IMG/VR virus record: IMGVR_UViG_3300027881_000109
Coordinates: 1 to 20,565 of that record
From: a virus
Length of the DNA: 20,565 nt
Direction: 5' to 3' (one strand)
Of this stretch, positions 8,262-13,454 are shown piece after piece. Each line of letters starts with the position of its first letter. Positions within the stretch are counted from its first letter, which is position 1. Made by a program: the position numbers and the translations under genes. The notes under the pieces were generated by a model. The model was not told where the DNA came from and searched no databases. It worked only from the letters and a program-made list of their open reading frames with translations.

Positions 8262-9307
8262 TAGGGTATGTACTCAAACTTGAATATCTTGACAGGAGTG
8301 TCGCTTGCCACATATATAGTGTTCCTGTCATCAGCAAGCCATATGTCTCTAAGCGTTCCTACCATTGGTGCTGATAGATCTAGTGTCTCCACTGTGTCTA
8401 GGACCAGCGTTGATATATCGCCAGCGGTGCCATACTCACCTACGTACAGTGTTTCATTGTAATTGGTGTACAGCCACTTGTCATCCGGGGTCTGTCTGAA
8501 TGACTGTGCTCTGGAAAGACCAGTAACCGGGGGCTCTATGTCTAGTGTGACGACACCAGTAATTGAATCCAGATCATATGCTGTGCCAAGAGACGCTTGG
8601 CCTATACTAGACTGTGATCCTACGAGTACTAGCATATACGCCTTGCTTCCGTCAGCATTGAACCAGCAGTTGCCATCAGGTGATCCTGTAGAACCAAACT
8701 CTGACTTGTCTGCTTGAGTCTGCAATGTGTCACCAGCGGCTACTTCATAAGCGGTACCAGCTGCATACTGCTTCATATCGTCAGAGCTGTCGATCAGAGA
8801 ATAGTTATTGCCCAACTGATTCCATCTGAAAGCTGCTGGATTAGTAAATGCCCTAGTGCTAGAAAGCACAGCAGTAGAGAAATCGAATGCGACTGACAGA
8901 TCATATACGTAGATGTCGTCATCAGCGTCATTACTGAGAGCCAGCTTGAGACCATCCTGTGTCATATCAAAGGAAGTAATCTTAGCACTAGCTTGATCTG
9001 TGATGAGAGCATTCAGATCATACGTAGCGCCGCCATCGGTCCACGTCTCTGTCAAGACGAAGTCGCTGGGGTTCTTTGGTGAGCCACCTGCGACACTGTC
9101 CTCGAAAGGCTCACTGGTGTCGCCTACGCCTAGCGTCACTTTATGCTGGTTCCACATGTCATCTAGTGACCCTGTGTAACCCTCTGCCCGCAACGCTTTG
9201 AATACGTCATCAGGCGTAGTAGTCTGTTCGGTGCCTCCAGTCAGCTCCTGCATCCGTGGGTCTGATGCCCTCGGAGGCCAAATATGTCCACCGTCTGAGG
9301 CAGCCAT
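8261..9307 (-). CDS. Beta-propeller virion/adhesin-like protein, paralogue B
   Basis: The product has 348 residues. Residues 1-75 are a compact domain (MAASDGGHIWPPRASD, QELTGG, GSLDDMWNQHKV, DTSEPFEDS) that is nearly the same as the N-terminus of the next gene upstream. The rest is a divergent propeller: blade motifs such as FDMTQDGLKLAL, CWFNADGSKAYM, FRQTPDDKWLY and WLADDRNTIYVAS alternate with GTAYDLDS- and GTAGDIST-type linkers. Propellers in phages usually bind partners or host-surface ligands. A surface or fibre role is inferred, not shown. It begins and ends with TAATG overlaps and so is made with the terminase genes. The linker signature is more degenerate here than in the paralogue. 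Confidence 0.72.
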   Translation of the reverse strand: MAASDGGHIWPPRASDPRMQELTGGTEQTTTPDDVFKALRAEGYTGSLDDMWNQHKVTLGVGDTSEPFEDSVAGGSPKNPSDFVLTETWTDGGATYDLNALITDQASAKITSFDMTQDGLKLALSNDADDDIYVYDLSVAFDFSTAVLSSTRAFTNPAAFRWNQLGNNYSLIDSSDDMKQYAAGTAYEVAAGDTLQTQADKSEFGSTGSPDGNCWFNADGSKAYMLVLVGSQSSIGQASLGTAYDLDSITGVVTLDIEPPVTGLSRAQSFRQTPDDKWLYTNYNETLYVGEYGTAGDISTLVLDTVETLDLSAPMVGTLRDIWLADDRNTIYVASDTPVKIFKFEYIP

Positions 9308-10329
9308 TACAGTAGCTCCAGCATGTACATCTTGTCTGCGCCACCTTGCCCGATACCGTATATCGTGGTCCCGTCACCATCTGGGTGCATGAACATCCCA
9401 TGAGGGCTGAGTGCGAATCCTGAAAGTACTATTGCGTTGCCTGAGTAGGCAGCTGTGGTAAGATCCCACGCTGTACTCAAATTGTATTGAGCGCAATCCT
9501 CGTCTGTGAGATCAGCTACATAGAGCCTAGTGCCTGATGGATCAAGGGTCATTGCGTAGCCAGAACCAGCTCCGGGTACCTCAGTCTTTACATCAAAGGA
9601 GTCGACGACTGAGCCCGTTGTCAGGTCCCATGCGGTGCTAAGGTTGGCTTGGATAACAAGGCCGTTACCACTGGCATAAACTTTATCACCGTCTGGGTTC
9701 ACGTATAGACCGTGACCTGAAGTGATACCCGTCATAGAGAGGGTAGCTACTGCGGCACTGATCGTTGACAGATCTCCCGGTGTACTCAATGTGTATGCTG
9801 TTACTGTGTTAGTGCCTGCTGTGATCGTCCATAGGATGGACATGTCTGCATTAAGCCACACATCCATTGGTCGACCGAGGTCTGCTGTTGGCGACCCATC
9901 ATAGACACTAGACGTGATATCGTATGGTGTACTGAGAGTCAATGATGTGACTATGTCGCCTGTGTCAGAGCAATGGAATACCCGTGTGCCATCGGCACTC
10001 ATCCAGAAGCCGTGGCTAAGAATAGGTACAGTAGAGAAGAAGATCGTGGCGTTGGGATCGAATAGATCTATGTCTGATCCTACGGCTCCACCACCACCTC
10101 CACCACCTGCGGCTATGGAGTCAGTAAAGGGCTCGCTGGTATCAGTGATACCGAGAGCAACCTTATGCTGCTTCCACATGTCGTCGAGAGATCCAACATA
10201 CCCAGCAGTACGCAGCGCAGCAAATACATCACCGGGCTTGCTGGCTTGAATGCCTGCCCCGGTGAGTTCTTGTATGCGTAGGTCCGATGACCTAGGGGGC
10301 CACACGTGGCCTCCGTCTGATGCTGCCAT
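9307..10329 (-). CDS. Beta-propeller virion/adhesin-like protein, paralogue A
   Basis: The product has 340 residues. The first 75 residues share roughly 50 identities with the neighbouring paralogue and end in DTSEPFTDS. A seven-glycine linker at about 75-81 separates this domain from a regular propeller. At least five blade strands are visible (GFWMSADGTRVF, VWLNADMSILW, GLYVNPDGDKVYA, AMTLDPSGTRLYV, GMFMHPDGD), spaced by four LST-x-x-DLT-type linkers (STPYDIT, STPGDLST and two copies of NLSTAWDLTT). This linker is characteristic of phage propeller proteins of unknown ligand. The layout suggests a particle-anchoring domain carrying a binding head; that is inference. It is coupled by TAATG to small terminase upstream and to its paralogue downstream. 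Confidence 0.75.
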   Translation of the reverse strand: MAASDGGHVWPPRSSDLRIQELTGAGIQASKPGDVFAALRTAGYVGSLDDMWKQHKVALGITDTSEPFTDSIAAGGGGGGGAVGSDIDLFDPNATIFFSTVPILSHGFWMSADGTRVFHCSDTGDIVTSLTLSTPYDITSSVYDGSPTADLGRPMDVWLNADMSILWTITAGTNTVTAYTLSTPGDLSTISAAVATLSMTGITSGHGLYVNPDGDKVYASGNGLVIQANLSTAWDLTTGSVVDSFDVKTEVPGAGSGYAMTLDPSGTRLYVADLTDEDCAQYNLSTAWDLTTAAYSGNAIVLSGFALSPHGMFMHPDGDGTTIYGIGQGGADKMYMLELL

Positions 10330-10901
10330 TAGTTTAAGCCTATGCGATCTGCGTCTTCGAGGAGACTCTTGTCTTCCTCGGTGACTTGTTTGAGAGCTGC
10401 TTCTTTCTCAGCCTTAGACGGACGACCCCTCTTGGCAACTTGTCCGTCACCATACCTACCAGCCAGCCACTTGGTTGCTTGCTGTGCTTGGGCGCTAGTA
10501 GGGTCATCAGCAATGTGCTTCTTCATCTCGTAGAAGCGTTCGGACTCCAGCTTCGTTCGAAGCTCAGCCCTCCATATGTTTAGGTGGTCCATGAACCACT
10601 TGGACTTCATCAAAGAAGACCAGTGATCCCAAGACCCAAATAGTCTGATCGCCACTTGATATTCGGTGGGATCTGATATCTCCATGTACTTCAAATACAA
10701 GGAGCTGTAGATATGCCCGTCCTTCGTGTGGTCATAATGCTTCAACGTGAAGAAGGCCGGATACGCCGGGTTGGGCGATTCGATGAACAAGGACTTGGTA
10801 CGGAACCGTCCCATAGAATCCTTGAAGGCTTCGAAGATATCCGGCCCCACTTCTACTACAGTGGGTCCACCCCCTTTAGGGGGTGTCTGAGACTTAGCCA
10901 C
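10329..10901 (-). CDS. terS: Probable terminase small subunit
   Basis: The product has 190 residues. It would recognise the packaging site and load the large subunit. It is assigned from position at the head of the packaging genes, from a sequence I associate with marine-phage small terminases (FKDSMGRFRTKSLFIE, then SLYLKYMEISDPTEY and FGSWDHWSSLMKS), and from the charged C-terminal tail (RGRPSKAEKEAALKQ, containing an AT-hook-like RGRP). No clear helix-turn-helix can be proven by eye. I chose the GTG at 10899-10901, which overlaps the preceding TAG by one base and has AAGG four bases upstream, giving a start MAKSQTPPKGGG; a longer frame to 10997 only adds Arg-rich residues. A C5/G5 hairpin lies in its first codons. 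Confidence 0.65.
   Translation of the reverse strand: MAKSQTPPKGGGPTVVEVGPDIFEAFKDSMGRFRTKSLFIESPNPAYPAFFTLKHYDHTKDGHIYSSLYLKYMEISDPTEYQVAIRLFGSWDHWSSLMKSKWFMDHLNIWRAELRTKLESERFYEMKKHIADDPTSAQAQQATKWLAGRYGDGQVAKRGRPSKAEKEAALKQVTEEDKSLLEDADRIGLN
10868..10885. repeat. GC-rich hairpin inside the start of the small-terminase gene
   Basis: Arms CACCCCC (10868-10874) and GGGGGTG (10879-10885) are perfect around TTTA. On the mRNA this hairpin covers codons about 6-12, close enough to the GTG start to affect initiation. The same C5/TAAA/G5 core is found at 1487-1500. Confidence 0.55.
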
Positions 10902-11092
10902 TACGCCTTGTCCAGCGGGGTGCACTTGAAAGCTGTGCCTACGACGGTAGGGCTCTTGAGAACGCTCCGTTCTACGTTTGCTCCTGCTTCGTTGCATAGT
11001 TCGATGGTATCGTACTCCTGTGCGAAGTCATAACACTTGTTCATTGACGGATCTGCCATAAAGAGGCAGACCGTGAGGACGAAAGCATACAT
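10901..11092 (-). CDS. Small exported or membrane-anchored protein, unknown
   Basis: The product has 63 residues. The N-terminus is short and hydrophobic (MYAFVLTVCLFMADPS), resembling a signal segment without a clear cleavage or lipobox site. It is followed by a Cys-containing, mixed-charge part (C19, C33, C57) that could form a disulfide in the periplasm. The ATG at 11090-11092 overlaps the stop of the preceding small gene (TAATG), and its TAG overlaps the small-terminase GTG, so it is firmly within the operon. Small exported proteins in this place are sometimes lysis or superinfection genes, but nothing here identifies one. Confidence 0.6.
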   Translation of the reverse strand: MYAFVLTVCLFMADPSMNKCYDFAQEYDTIELCNEAGANVERSVLKSPTVVGTAFKCTPLDKA

Positions 11093-11262
11093 TATGTAAG
11101 CTCGTCCAGTATATCTTTACGAGACCGCTTAGGAGAGGGCTTGTTAGAGCCCGGAGTGGTTCTCTTGTTGTTGACAGCCTTATCTCGGCGTCGACGAGCT
11201 GCTTCCAGCTCTTTCTCCTTCGCTAGGATCGCTTTCTCGTGTTCTGTCGGGGGTCGGGCCAT
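11092..11262 (-). CDS. Small, very basic protein, unknown
   Basis: The product has 56 residues, MARPPTEHEKAILAKEKELE at the start, then AARRRRDKAVNNKR and a Ser/Pro/Lys-rich tail ending KDILDELT. It would be a charged helix plus a flexible basic tail, the kind of composition seen in nucleic-acid-binding or assembly peptides. The ATG at 11260-11262 has AAAGGA about eight bases upstream and its TAA shares a base with the next ATG, which supports it as a real gene. It is the first gene after the terminator-like hairpin at 11287-11320. The function is unknown. Confidence 0.6.
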   Translation of the reverse strand: MARPPTEHEKAILAKEKELEAARRRRDKAVNNKRTTPGSNKPSPKRSRKDILDELT

Positions 11263-11286
11263 GATAAGTGTCCTTTATGTGAAAGA

Positions 11287-11320
11287 ACCCCGCAGTGACT
11301 GCTTCAACAGGGTGCGGGGT
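11287..11320 (-). terminator. Rho-independent-like terminator after the lipoprotein gene
   Basis: Read leftward, ACCCCGC (11320-11314) and GCGGGGT (11293-11287) form a perfect 7-bp stem around a 20-base loop, followed by TTCTTTC. It lies immediately after the lipoprotein stop codon. The loop is longer than ideal, so it may be leaky and let some transcripts continue into the packaging genes. Confidence 0.5.
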
Positions 11321-11638
11321 CTAGTATGGTGCCCAGTGGTCCCGTAAGACCACTTTGCAACTGTTATTCTTGAGATCCATCTTGATGTGCATAGGATTGT
11401 ACACCCTGTGCTCACCCGAATGGTCTATGTGCCAAACTGGTAGGTTGTTCTGTCTGTAGACTCTTTGGCAGAGATTCCAGTTCTCTTTGTCGATCAAGCG
11501 GCGCTCTTGCCGCACTTCTAATTGACATATTTGCCTTTCTAGGCTATCTACAGGCTTATCTTGACAATCAGGATATATGGTTTGGCAGCCCCCTAGGGCG
11601 AACAAACACACAACTAAAATTGAGAATATCCCTTTCAT
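11321..11638 (-). CDS. Phage-encoded lipoprotein
   Basis: The product has 105 residues. The N-terminus is a textbook lipoprotein signal: MKGIFSILVVCLFALGGC, with a charged start, a hydrophobic core and lipobox LGGC, so cysteine 18 should be lipidated and the protein anchored on the periplasmic face of a membrane. The mature part has a short Cys/Asp-rich region, a Glu/Arg helix (ERQICQLEVRQERRLIDKE) and a His/Trp-containing C-terminal part. Phage lipoproteins often act in superinfection exclusion or as outer-membrane spanins; nothing decides between these here. It is the first leftward gene after the control region, downstream of a good promoter and upstream of a terminator-like hairpin, so it may be expressed separately from the late genes. 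Confidence 0.75.
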   Translation of the reverse strand: MKGIFSILVVCLFALGGCQTIYPDCQDKPVDSLERQICQLEVRQERRLIDKENWNLCQRVYRQNNLPVWHIDHSGEHRVYNPMHIKMDLKNNSCKVVLRDHWAPY

Positions 11639-11640
11639 AT

Positions 11641-11657
11641 ATCATTCTCCGAATGAT
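11641..11657 (-). promoter_or_regulatory. Hairpin placing the lipoprotein ribosome-binding site in its loop
   Basis: Arms ATCATTC (11641-11647) and GAATGAT (11651-11657) are perfect around a 3-base loop. On the leftward mRNA the loop and the first base after it are GGAG, the only Shine-Dalgarno candidate for the ATG at 11636-11638. Folding would present or restrict the site, so translation may be controlled here. Confidence 0.5.
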
Positions 11658-11685
11658 TCTAAGAGTCCCAAAGGGACTACTTATC

Positions 11686-11714
11686 AATATATCCCCGACA
11701 TCTTACTCACTCAA
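11686..11714 (-). promoter_or_regulatory. Leftward sigma70-like promoter
   Basis: On the minus strand, TTGAGT (11714-11709) is followed by a 17-base spacer and TATATT (11691-11686). This is close to consensus with ideal spacing, about 48 bases before the lipoprotein ATG. The -35 part lies inside the left arm of the 11701-11768 inverted repeat, so a protein bound there, or a cruciform, would block it. It is the only promoter I could find in the region with near-consensus boxes and correct spacing. Confidence 0.55.
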
Positions 11715-11768
11715 AGAGTAAACGAACTCTTAGAGAGTTCTATAACTCGAACTCTTTTGAGAGTAAGA
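11701..11768. repeat. Nested inverted repeat (operator- or cruciform-like)
   Basis: The outer arms 11701-11719 and 11751-11768 are complementary over about 17 positions with one extra base on the left. Nested inside is a perfect 7-bp hairpin, GAACTCT (11724-11730) and AGAGTTC (11734-11740) with loop TAG. The half-site GAACTC appears again at 11748-11753, so it may be a repeated binding site. It overlaps the -35 element of the leftward promoter. Confidence 0.6.
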
Positions 11769-11782
11769 CAAGTTTGAGAGGG

Positions 11783-11800
11783 AAAAGTTCCCGAACTTTT
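11783..11800. repeat. Perfect inverted repeat, 8-bp arms
   Basis: Arms AAAAGTTC (11783-11790) and GAACTTTT (11793-11800) flank CC. The A/T ends on both sides would allow a weak bidirectional terminator or an operator. The inner GTTC/GAAC is shared with the neighbouring 11701-11768 element. Confidence 0.55.
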
Positions 11801-11914
11801 AACATCCACGTGTTCATGCGGGCTCCAGCCCGAACGCTCACATTTCTGTGAGAAACTTTTGACCTCGCTTTCCCTCAGAGACGACTCCCCTAGCTCCCCT
11901 CCCCTCCCCCTTAC

Positions 11915-11935
11915 CATAATAGCTCTGCTATTATG
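11915..11935. repeat. Perfect inverted repeat, 9-bp arms and 3-base loop
   Basis: Arms CATAATAGC (11915-11923) and GCTATTATG (11927-11935) flank TCT. The inner AATAGC/GCTATT is shared with the repeat at 11998-12016, so the pair may bind the same protein; the centres are 82 bases apart. Confidence 0.6.
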
Positions 11936-11997
11936 ATAAATAGTCGACCTGTTGCTTTTTTGCCACATACGGTATTAACCCCACGCCTACGAGACTT

Positions 11998-12016
11998 TCA
12001 ATAGCAAAGCTATTGA
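11998..12016. repeat. Perfect inverted repeat, 8-bp arms and 3-base loop
   Basis: Arms TCAATAGC (11998-12005) and GCTATTGA (12009-12016) flank AAA. It shares AATAGC...GCTATT with the repeat at 11915-11935. No T-run follows on either strand, so a terminator is unlikely. Confidence 0.6.
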
Positions 12017-12054
12017 TAAACCTTTAATTATCTCCCCTCATTTCAAGGTTGTAC

Positions 12055-12083
12055 AATATATTACAGCGGAGCTGTACTATATT
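12055..12083. repeat. Inverted repeat, 13-bp arms with one mismatch
   Basis: Arms AATATATTACAGC (12055-12067) and GCTGTACTATATT (12071-12083) pair except at one position, around loop GGA. The AT-rich ends with TAATAT- and TACTAT-like hexamers on either strand could belong to divergent promoters, but no matching -35 boxes are evident. Confidence 0.55.
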
Positions 12084-12135
12084 CCGTGCCGCCCGCGTGT
12101 CCTGCCCGGTAATGACCACGTACGCAAAAGAGTTT

Positions 12136-12177
12136 GGTCCACCTCCCCCTGAACAAAGTGAAGGGGGAGGATGGACC
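12136..12177. repeat. Long stable hairpin with loop GAACAAAGTGA, before the first rightward gene
   Basis: Bases 12136-12150 pair with 12162-12177 over 15 bp with a single bulged A, including six consecutive C/G pairs or more. The 11-base loop GAACAAAGTGA differs at one position from the loop of the hairpin at 12931-12973. It lies in the 5' leader of the first rightward gene, 26 bases before its start. No T-run follows rightward, so it is more likely a leader structure or processing site than a terminator. Confidence 0.65.
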
Positions 12178-12202
12178 ACCCCCCAAAAACCGGAGACCGA
12201 CG

Positions 12203-12385
12203 ATGCCAAACCGAGACCTGATCGACCTGCTTGACGAACTCCACGGAGTTCGGTTACAATGTAGCGACCAAGTGGAACTTGGTTGTTCACCTGCCGAGGC
12301 TGCTGGCCCTGTCGAAGACAGGGACAGGAGTTGGGCCGACCACGACGGAGCACCTGAGTTCCGTTCCTTGAACGGAGAGCACTGA
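12203..12385 (+). CDS. First rightward small gene, unknown
   Basis: The product has 60 residues, starting MPNRDLIDLLDELHGVRLQC, with one predicted N-terminal helix and a polar, acidic, probably flexible remainder ending FRSLNGEH. The ATG at 12203-12205 has CGGAG eight bases upstream; an in-frame ATG at 12134 would translate the long leader hairpin and is rejected. Its TGA overlaps the next ATG by one base (TGATG). The DNA carries four perfect inverted repeats in about 180 bases, at 12235, 12267, 12307 and 12360. No family is recognised. Confidence 0.6.
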   Translation: MPNRDLIDLLDELHGVRLQCSDQVELGCSPAEAAGPVEDRDRSWADHDGAPEFRSLNGEH

Positions 12386-12753
12386 TGGATTACCACAAGC
12401 ATAGCACGATAGCGGACTCTCTGAGTCCGATAGCACTGGCCGAGATAGCCCAGTCCTTTGGACTGGACATGGAGCCAGAGGACTACATGAGCGACGAAGT
12501 ATTCATCACTGATGAATACCTTGAGCGTAACCACGGCATGGTCACTAGTGACCATCACTGGGACCAAGCATGGCGCTTCGGCATTGTCGTTGACAATGAC
12601 TGTCCTATGCAAGGCTTGTTCGGGTTCTATAAGAACCCGGATGATCCTTGGGATGGCAGCTACTACGTGCCATGTGACTACGACGTTGAGATACCTTTGG
12701 TATCTCTTGACAACCCACCTAAGCTACTCAGCATAGCTGAGCAGGAGGCTTGA
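12385..12753 (+). CDS. Acidic early protein, unknown, gene full of hairpins
   Basis: The product has 122 residues and is acidic, with many Asp, Glu, Tyr and Trp (for example PEDYMSDEVFITDEYLERNH and DDPWDGSYYVPCDYDVEIPL). It has no membrane segment and no recognised motif; acidity of this kind is common in DNA-mimic and anti-host proteins, but that is only a thought. The ATG at 12385 overlaps the upstream TGA and has GGAG before it. Eight perfect inverted repeats lie in its 369 bases, and the codons seem to be chosen so that neighbouring segments are complementary. The stop is followed at once by the next gene. Confidence 0.7.
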   Translation: MDYHKHSTIADSLSPIALAEIAQSFGLDMEPEDYMSDEVFITDEYLERNHGMVTSDHHWDQAWRFGIVVDNDCPMQGLFGFYKNPDDPWDGSYYVPCDYDVEIPLVSLDNPPKLLSIAEQEA

Positions 12754-12754
12754 C

Positions 12755-12883
12755 ATGAACGGTTATCACCGCAAGCAAGATGGCAGTATCAGGTCCGATC
12801 TCTTTGAGATCGGTTGTGCTTTTGGAGTAGCCATCCTTATAGGATGGGCAATACTCAGCACCATGAATGGTGCTGGACTGTGA
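12755..12883 (+). CDS. Small single-pass membrane protein
   Basis: The product has 42 residues, MNGYHRKQDGSIRSDLFEIG, then a hydrophobic segment CAFGVAILIGWAILSTM (about 21-37) and a short tail. AGGAGG lies six bases before the ATG at 12755-12757, an excellent site, and the gene follows the previous stop by one base, so it is very probably real despite its size. It is predicted to sit in the inner membrane, N-terminus inside by the positive charges. Three perfect hairpins lie in its 129 bases. The role is unknown; small early membrane peptides of phages often modify host membrane proteins. Confidence 0.65.
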   Translation: MNGYHRKQDGSIRSDLFEIGCAFGVAILIGWAILSTMNGAGL

Positions 12884-12930
12884 GGCCAGATGAGAGACTA
12901 CTGAGAAAATCACCACCGAAGGTGGTGTCT

Positions 12931-12973
12931 GTTCCCCTACGACCTCGAACGAAGTGAGAGGTCTAGGGGGAAC
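12931..12973. repeat. Long hairpin with loop GAACGAAGTGA
   Basis: Bases 12931-12946 pair with 12958-12973 over 15 bp with one bulge on each side. The 11-base loop GAACGAAGTGA is the same as that of the 12136-12177 hairpin but for one base, although the stems differ. It lies in a 146-base gene-free gap (12884-13029) that otherwise holds only the last small hairpin of the array and the next ribosome-binding site. No T-run follows. Confidence 0.65.
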
Positions 12974-13029
12974 AGCCCCGACCGAACCGAAAGCCCACAG
13001 AGCAGGCCAGATGGCCGAAGGAGTTTGAA

Positions 13030-13368
13030 ATGGGTACAGCACGAGCTAGTAACAAGGACATCCTTGATGCCCTTGACGCAGGATTCGACCGCCTTATCAC
13101 GGCGCTTACTGCTAACGCAGTATCACCAGCAGCACCAGCTGCTACTCCTACCGAAGGTAGTAGCATCGACGTTGACCCAGAGTATCTGGCTCACATGACT
13201 GCTAAAGCAGCGGATCATGCTACTGCCAAGGGTGAGGACGTAGTCCTCTATGCTCGACGCAACAAGGCTGGCACTCTGAAGCTGGCTTATGCACTGCGAG
13301 CACGGTTTGATACCGTGGTTGCGAAGCAGCCTAGCTGCATCGGTCCAGTGGAGGAGTTCAAGGTATAA
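13030..13368 (+). CDS. Ala-rich helical early protein, unknown
   Basis: The product has 112 residues. The N-terminal part (NKDILDALDAGFDRLITALT) is a probable amphipathic helix pair, followed by an Ala/Pro/Thr linker (SPAAPAATPTEGSS) and a second, more charged helical part with RRNKAGTLKLAYALRARFD. It has no catalytic motif or membrane segment. AAGGAG lies seven bases before the ATG at 13030. The hairpin habit continues more weakly inside it (13107-13122, 13148-13160, 13234-13248, 13326-13338). It is followed by a strong terminator, so genes 12203-13368 form one transcription unit. Confidence 0.65.
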   Translation: MGTARASNKDILDALDAGFDRLITALTANAVSPAAPAATPTEGSSIDVDPEYLAHMTAKAADHATAKGEDVVLYARRNKAGTLKLAYALRARFDTVVAKQPSCIGPVEEFKV

Positions 13369-13386
13369 CCTTGGAGCTACCATCAA

Positions 13387-13413
13387 GGGCACCCCTTTGG
13401 GGTGTCCTTTATT
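13387..13413 (+). terminator. Rho-independent terminator
   Basis: GGGCACCCC (13387-13395) pairs with GGGGTGTCC (13399-13407) over 9 positions including one G-U pair, with loop TTT and trailing TTTATT. It lies 18 bases after the stop at 13368 and closes the first rightward unit. A new promoter would then be needed before 13455; I could not identify one. Confidence 0.75.
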
Positions 13414-13454
13414 GGTCGTTCTCCGACGATGTGGTTCCTAACCGATGGGATTAA

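Larger units (their letters stand above)
11639..12202. promoter_or_regulatory. Divergent control region rich in inverted repeats, no gene
   Basis: This is 564 bases between the leftward and rightward arms. I see no convincing gene: open frames here have no ribosome-binding sites and are broken up by the repeats. Besides the elements listed separately, it holds perfect inverted repeats AGTCCC/GGGACT (11664-11678), CGGGCT/AGCCCG (11819-11832) and CTCACA/TGTGAG (11837-11852), and a pyrimidine tract at 11883-11912. A rightward promoter with good boxes and spacing was not found; TACAAT at 12052-12057 is the best -10-like hexamer but lacks a -35. Early genes may use an unusual promoter or a phage polymerase. 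Confidence 0.7.
12235..12927. repeat. Dense array of 16 unrelated short perfect hairpins across coding DNA
   Basis: Sixteen perfect inverted repeats follow one another, mostly 6-9 bp arms with a 3-base centre. Outer limits: 12235-12252, 12267-12283, 12307-12323, 12360-12376, 12413-12429, 12450-12466, 12499-12519, 12538-12555, 12582-12598, 12621-12639, 12688-12706, 12727-12741, 12795-12813, 12831-12847, 12856-12875 and 12911-12927. Examples of arms: CCAGTCC/GGACTGG, CGGGTTCT/AGAACCCG, CCGATCTC/GAGATCGG. Centres are spaced 26-70 bases apart, about 45 on average. Arm sequences do not repeat from one hairpin to the next, so this is structure without a sequence family. Fifteen of the sixteen lie inside three predicted genes. 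Confidence 0.85.

Noticed and set aside
11952-11978. Rightward promoter TTGCTT ... TATTAA
   Set aside because: The spacer is only 15 bases and both boxes are imperfect.
12049-12080. Rightward promoter TTGTAC ... TACTAT
   Set aside because: The spacer would be 20 bases, too long for a normal sigma70 promoter, and both boxes fall in an inverted repeat.
12134-12202. Upstream in-frame start for the first rightward gene
   Set aside because: The extra residues come from translating the long leader hairpin and there is no ribosome-binding site before it.
12413-12429. N4-type virion RNA polymerase promoters
   Set aside because: The 5-7 bp stem and 3-base loop resemble N4 promoters, but there are far too many, loop sequences vary, and no virion polymerase gene is in the window. 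Kept only as one hypothesis.
11711-12612. Several leftward open frames of 80-180 codons across the control region and first rightward genes
   Set aside because: They lack ribosome-binding sites, overlap better rightward genes, and their openness comes from the inverted repeats, which make both strands similar in content.
12235-12927. CRISPR array or transposon repeat
   Set aside because: Arms and spacers all differ; there is no constant repeat unit, only repeated structure.
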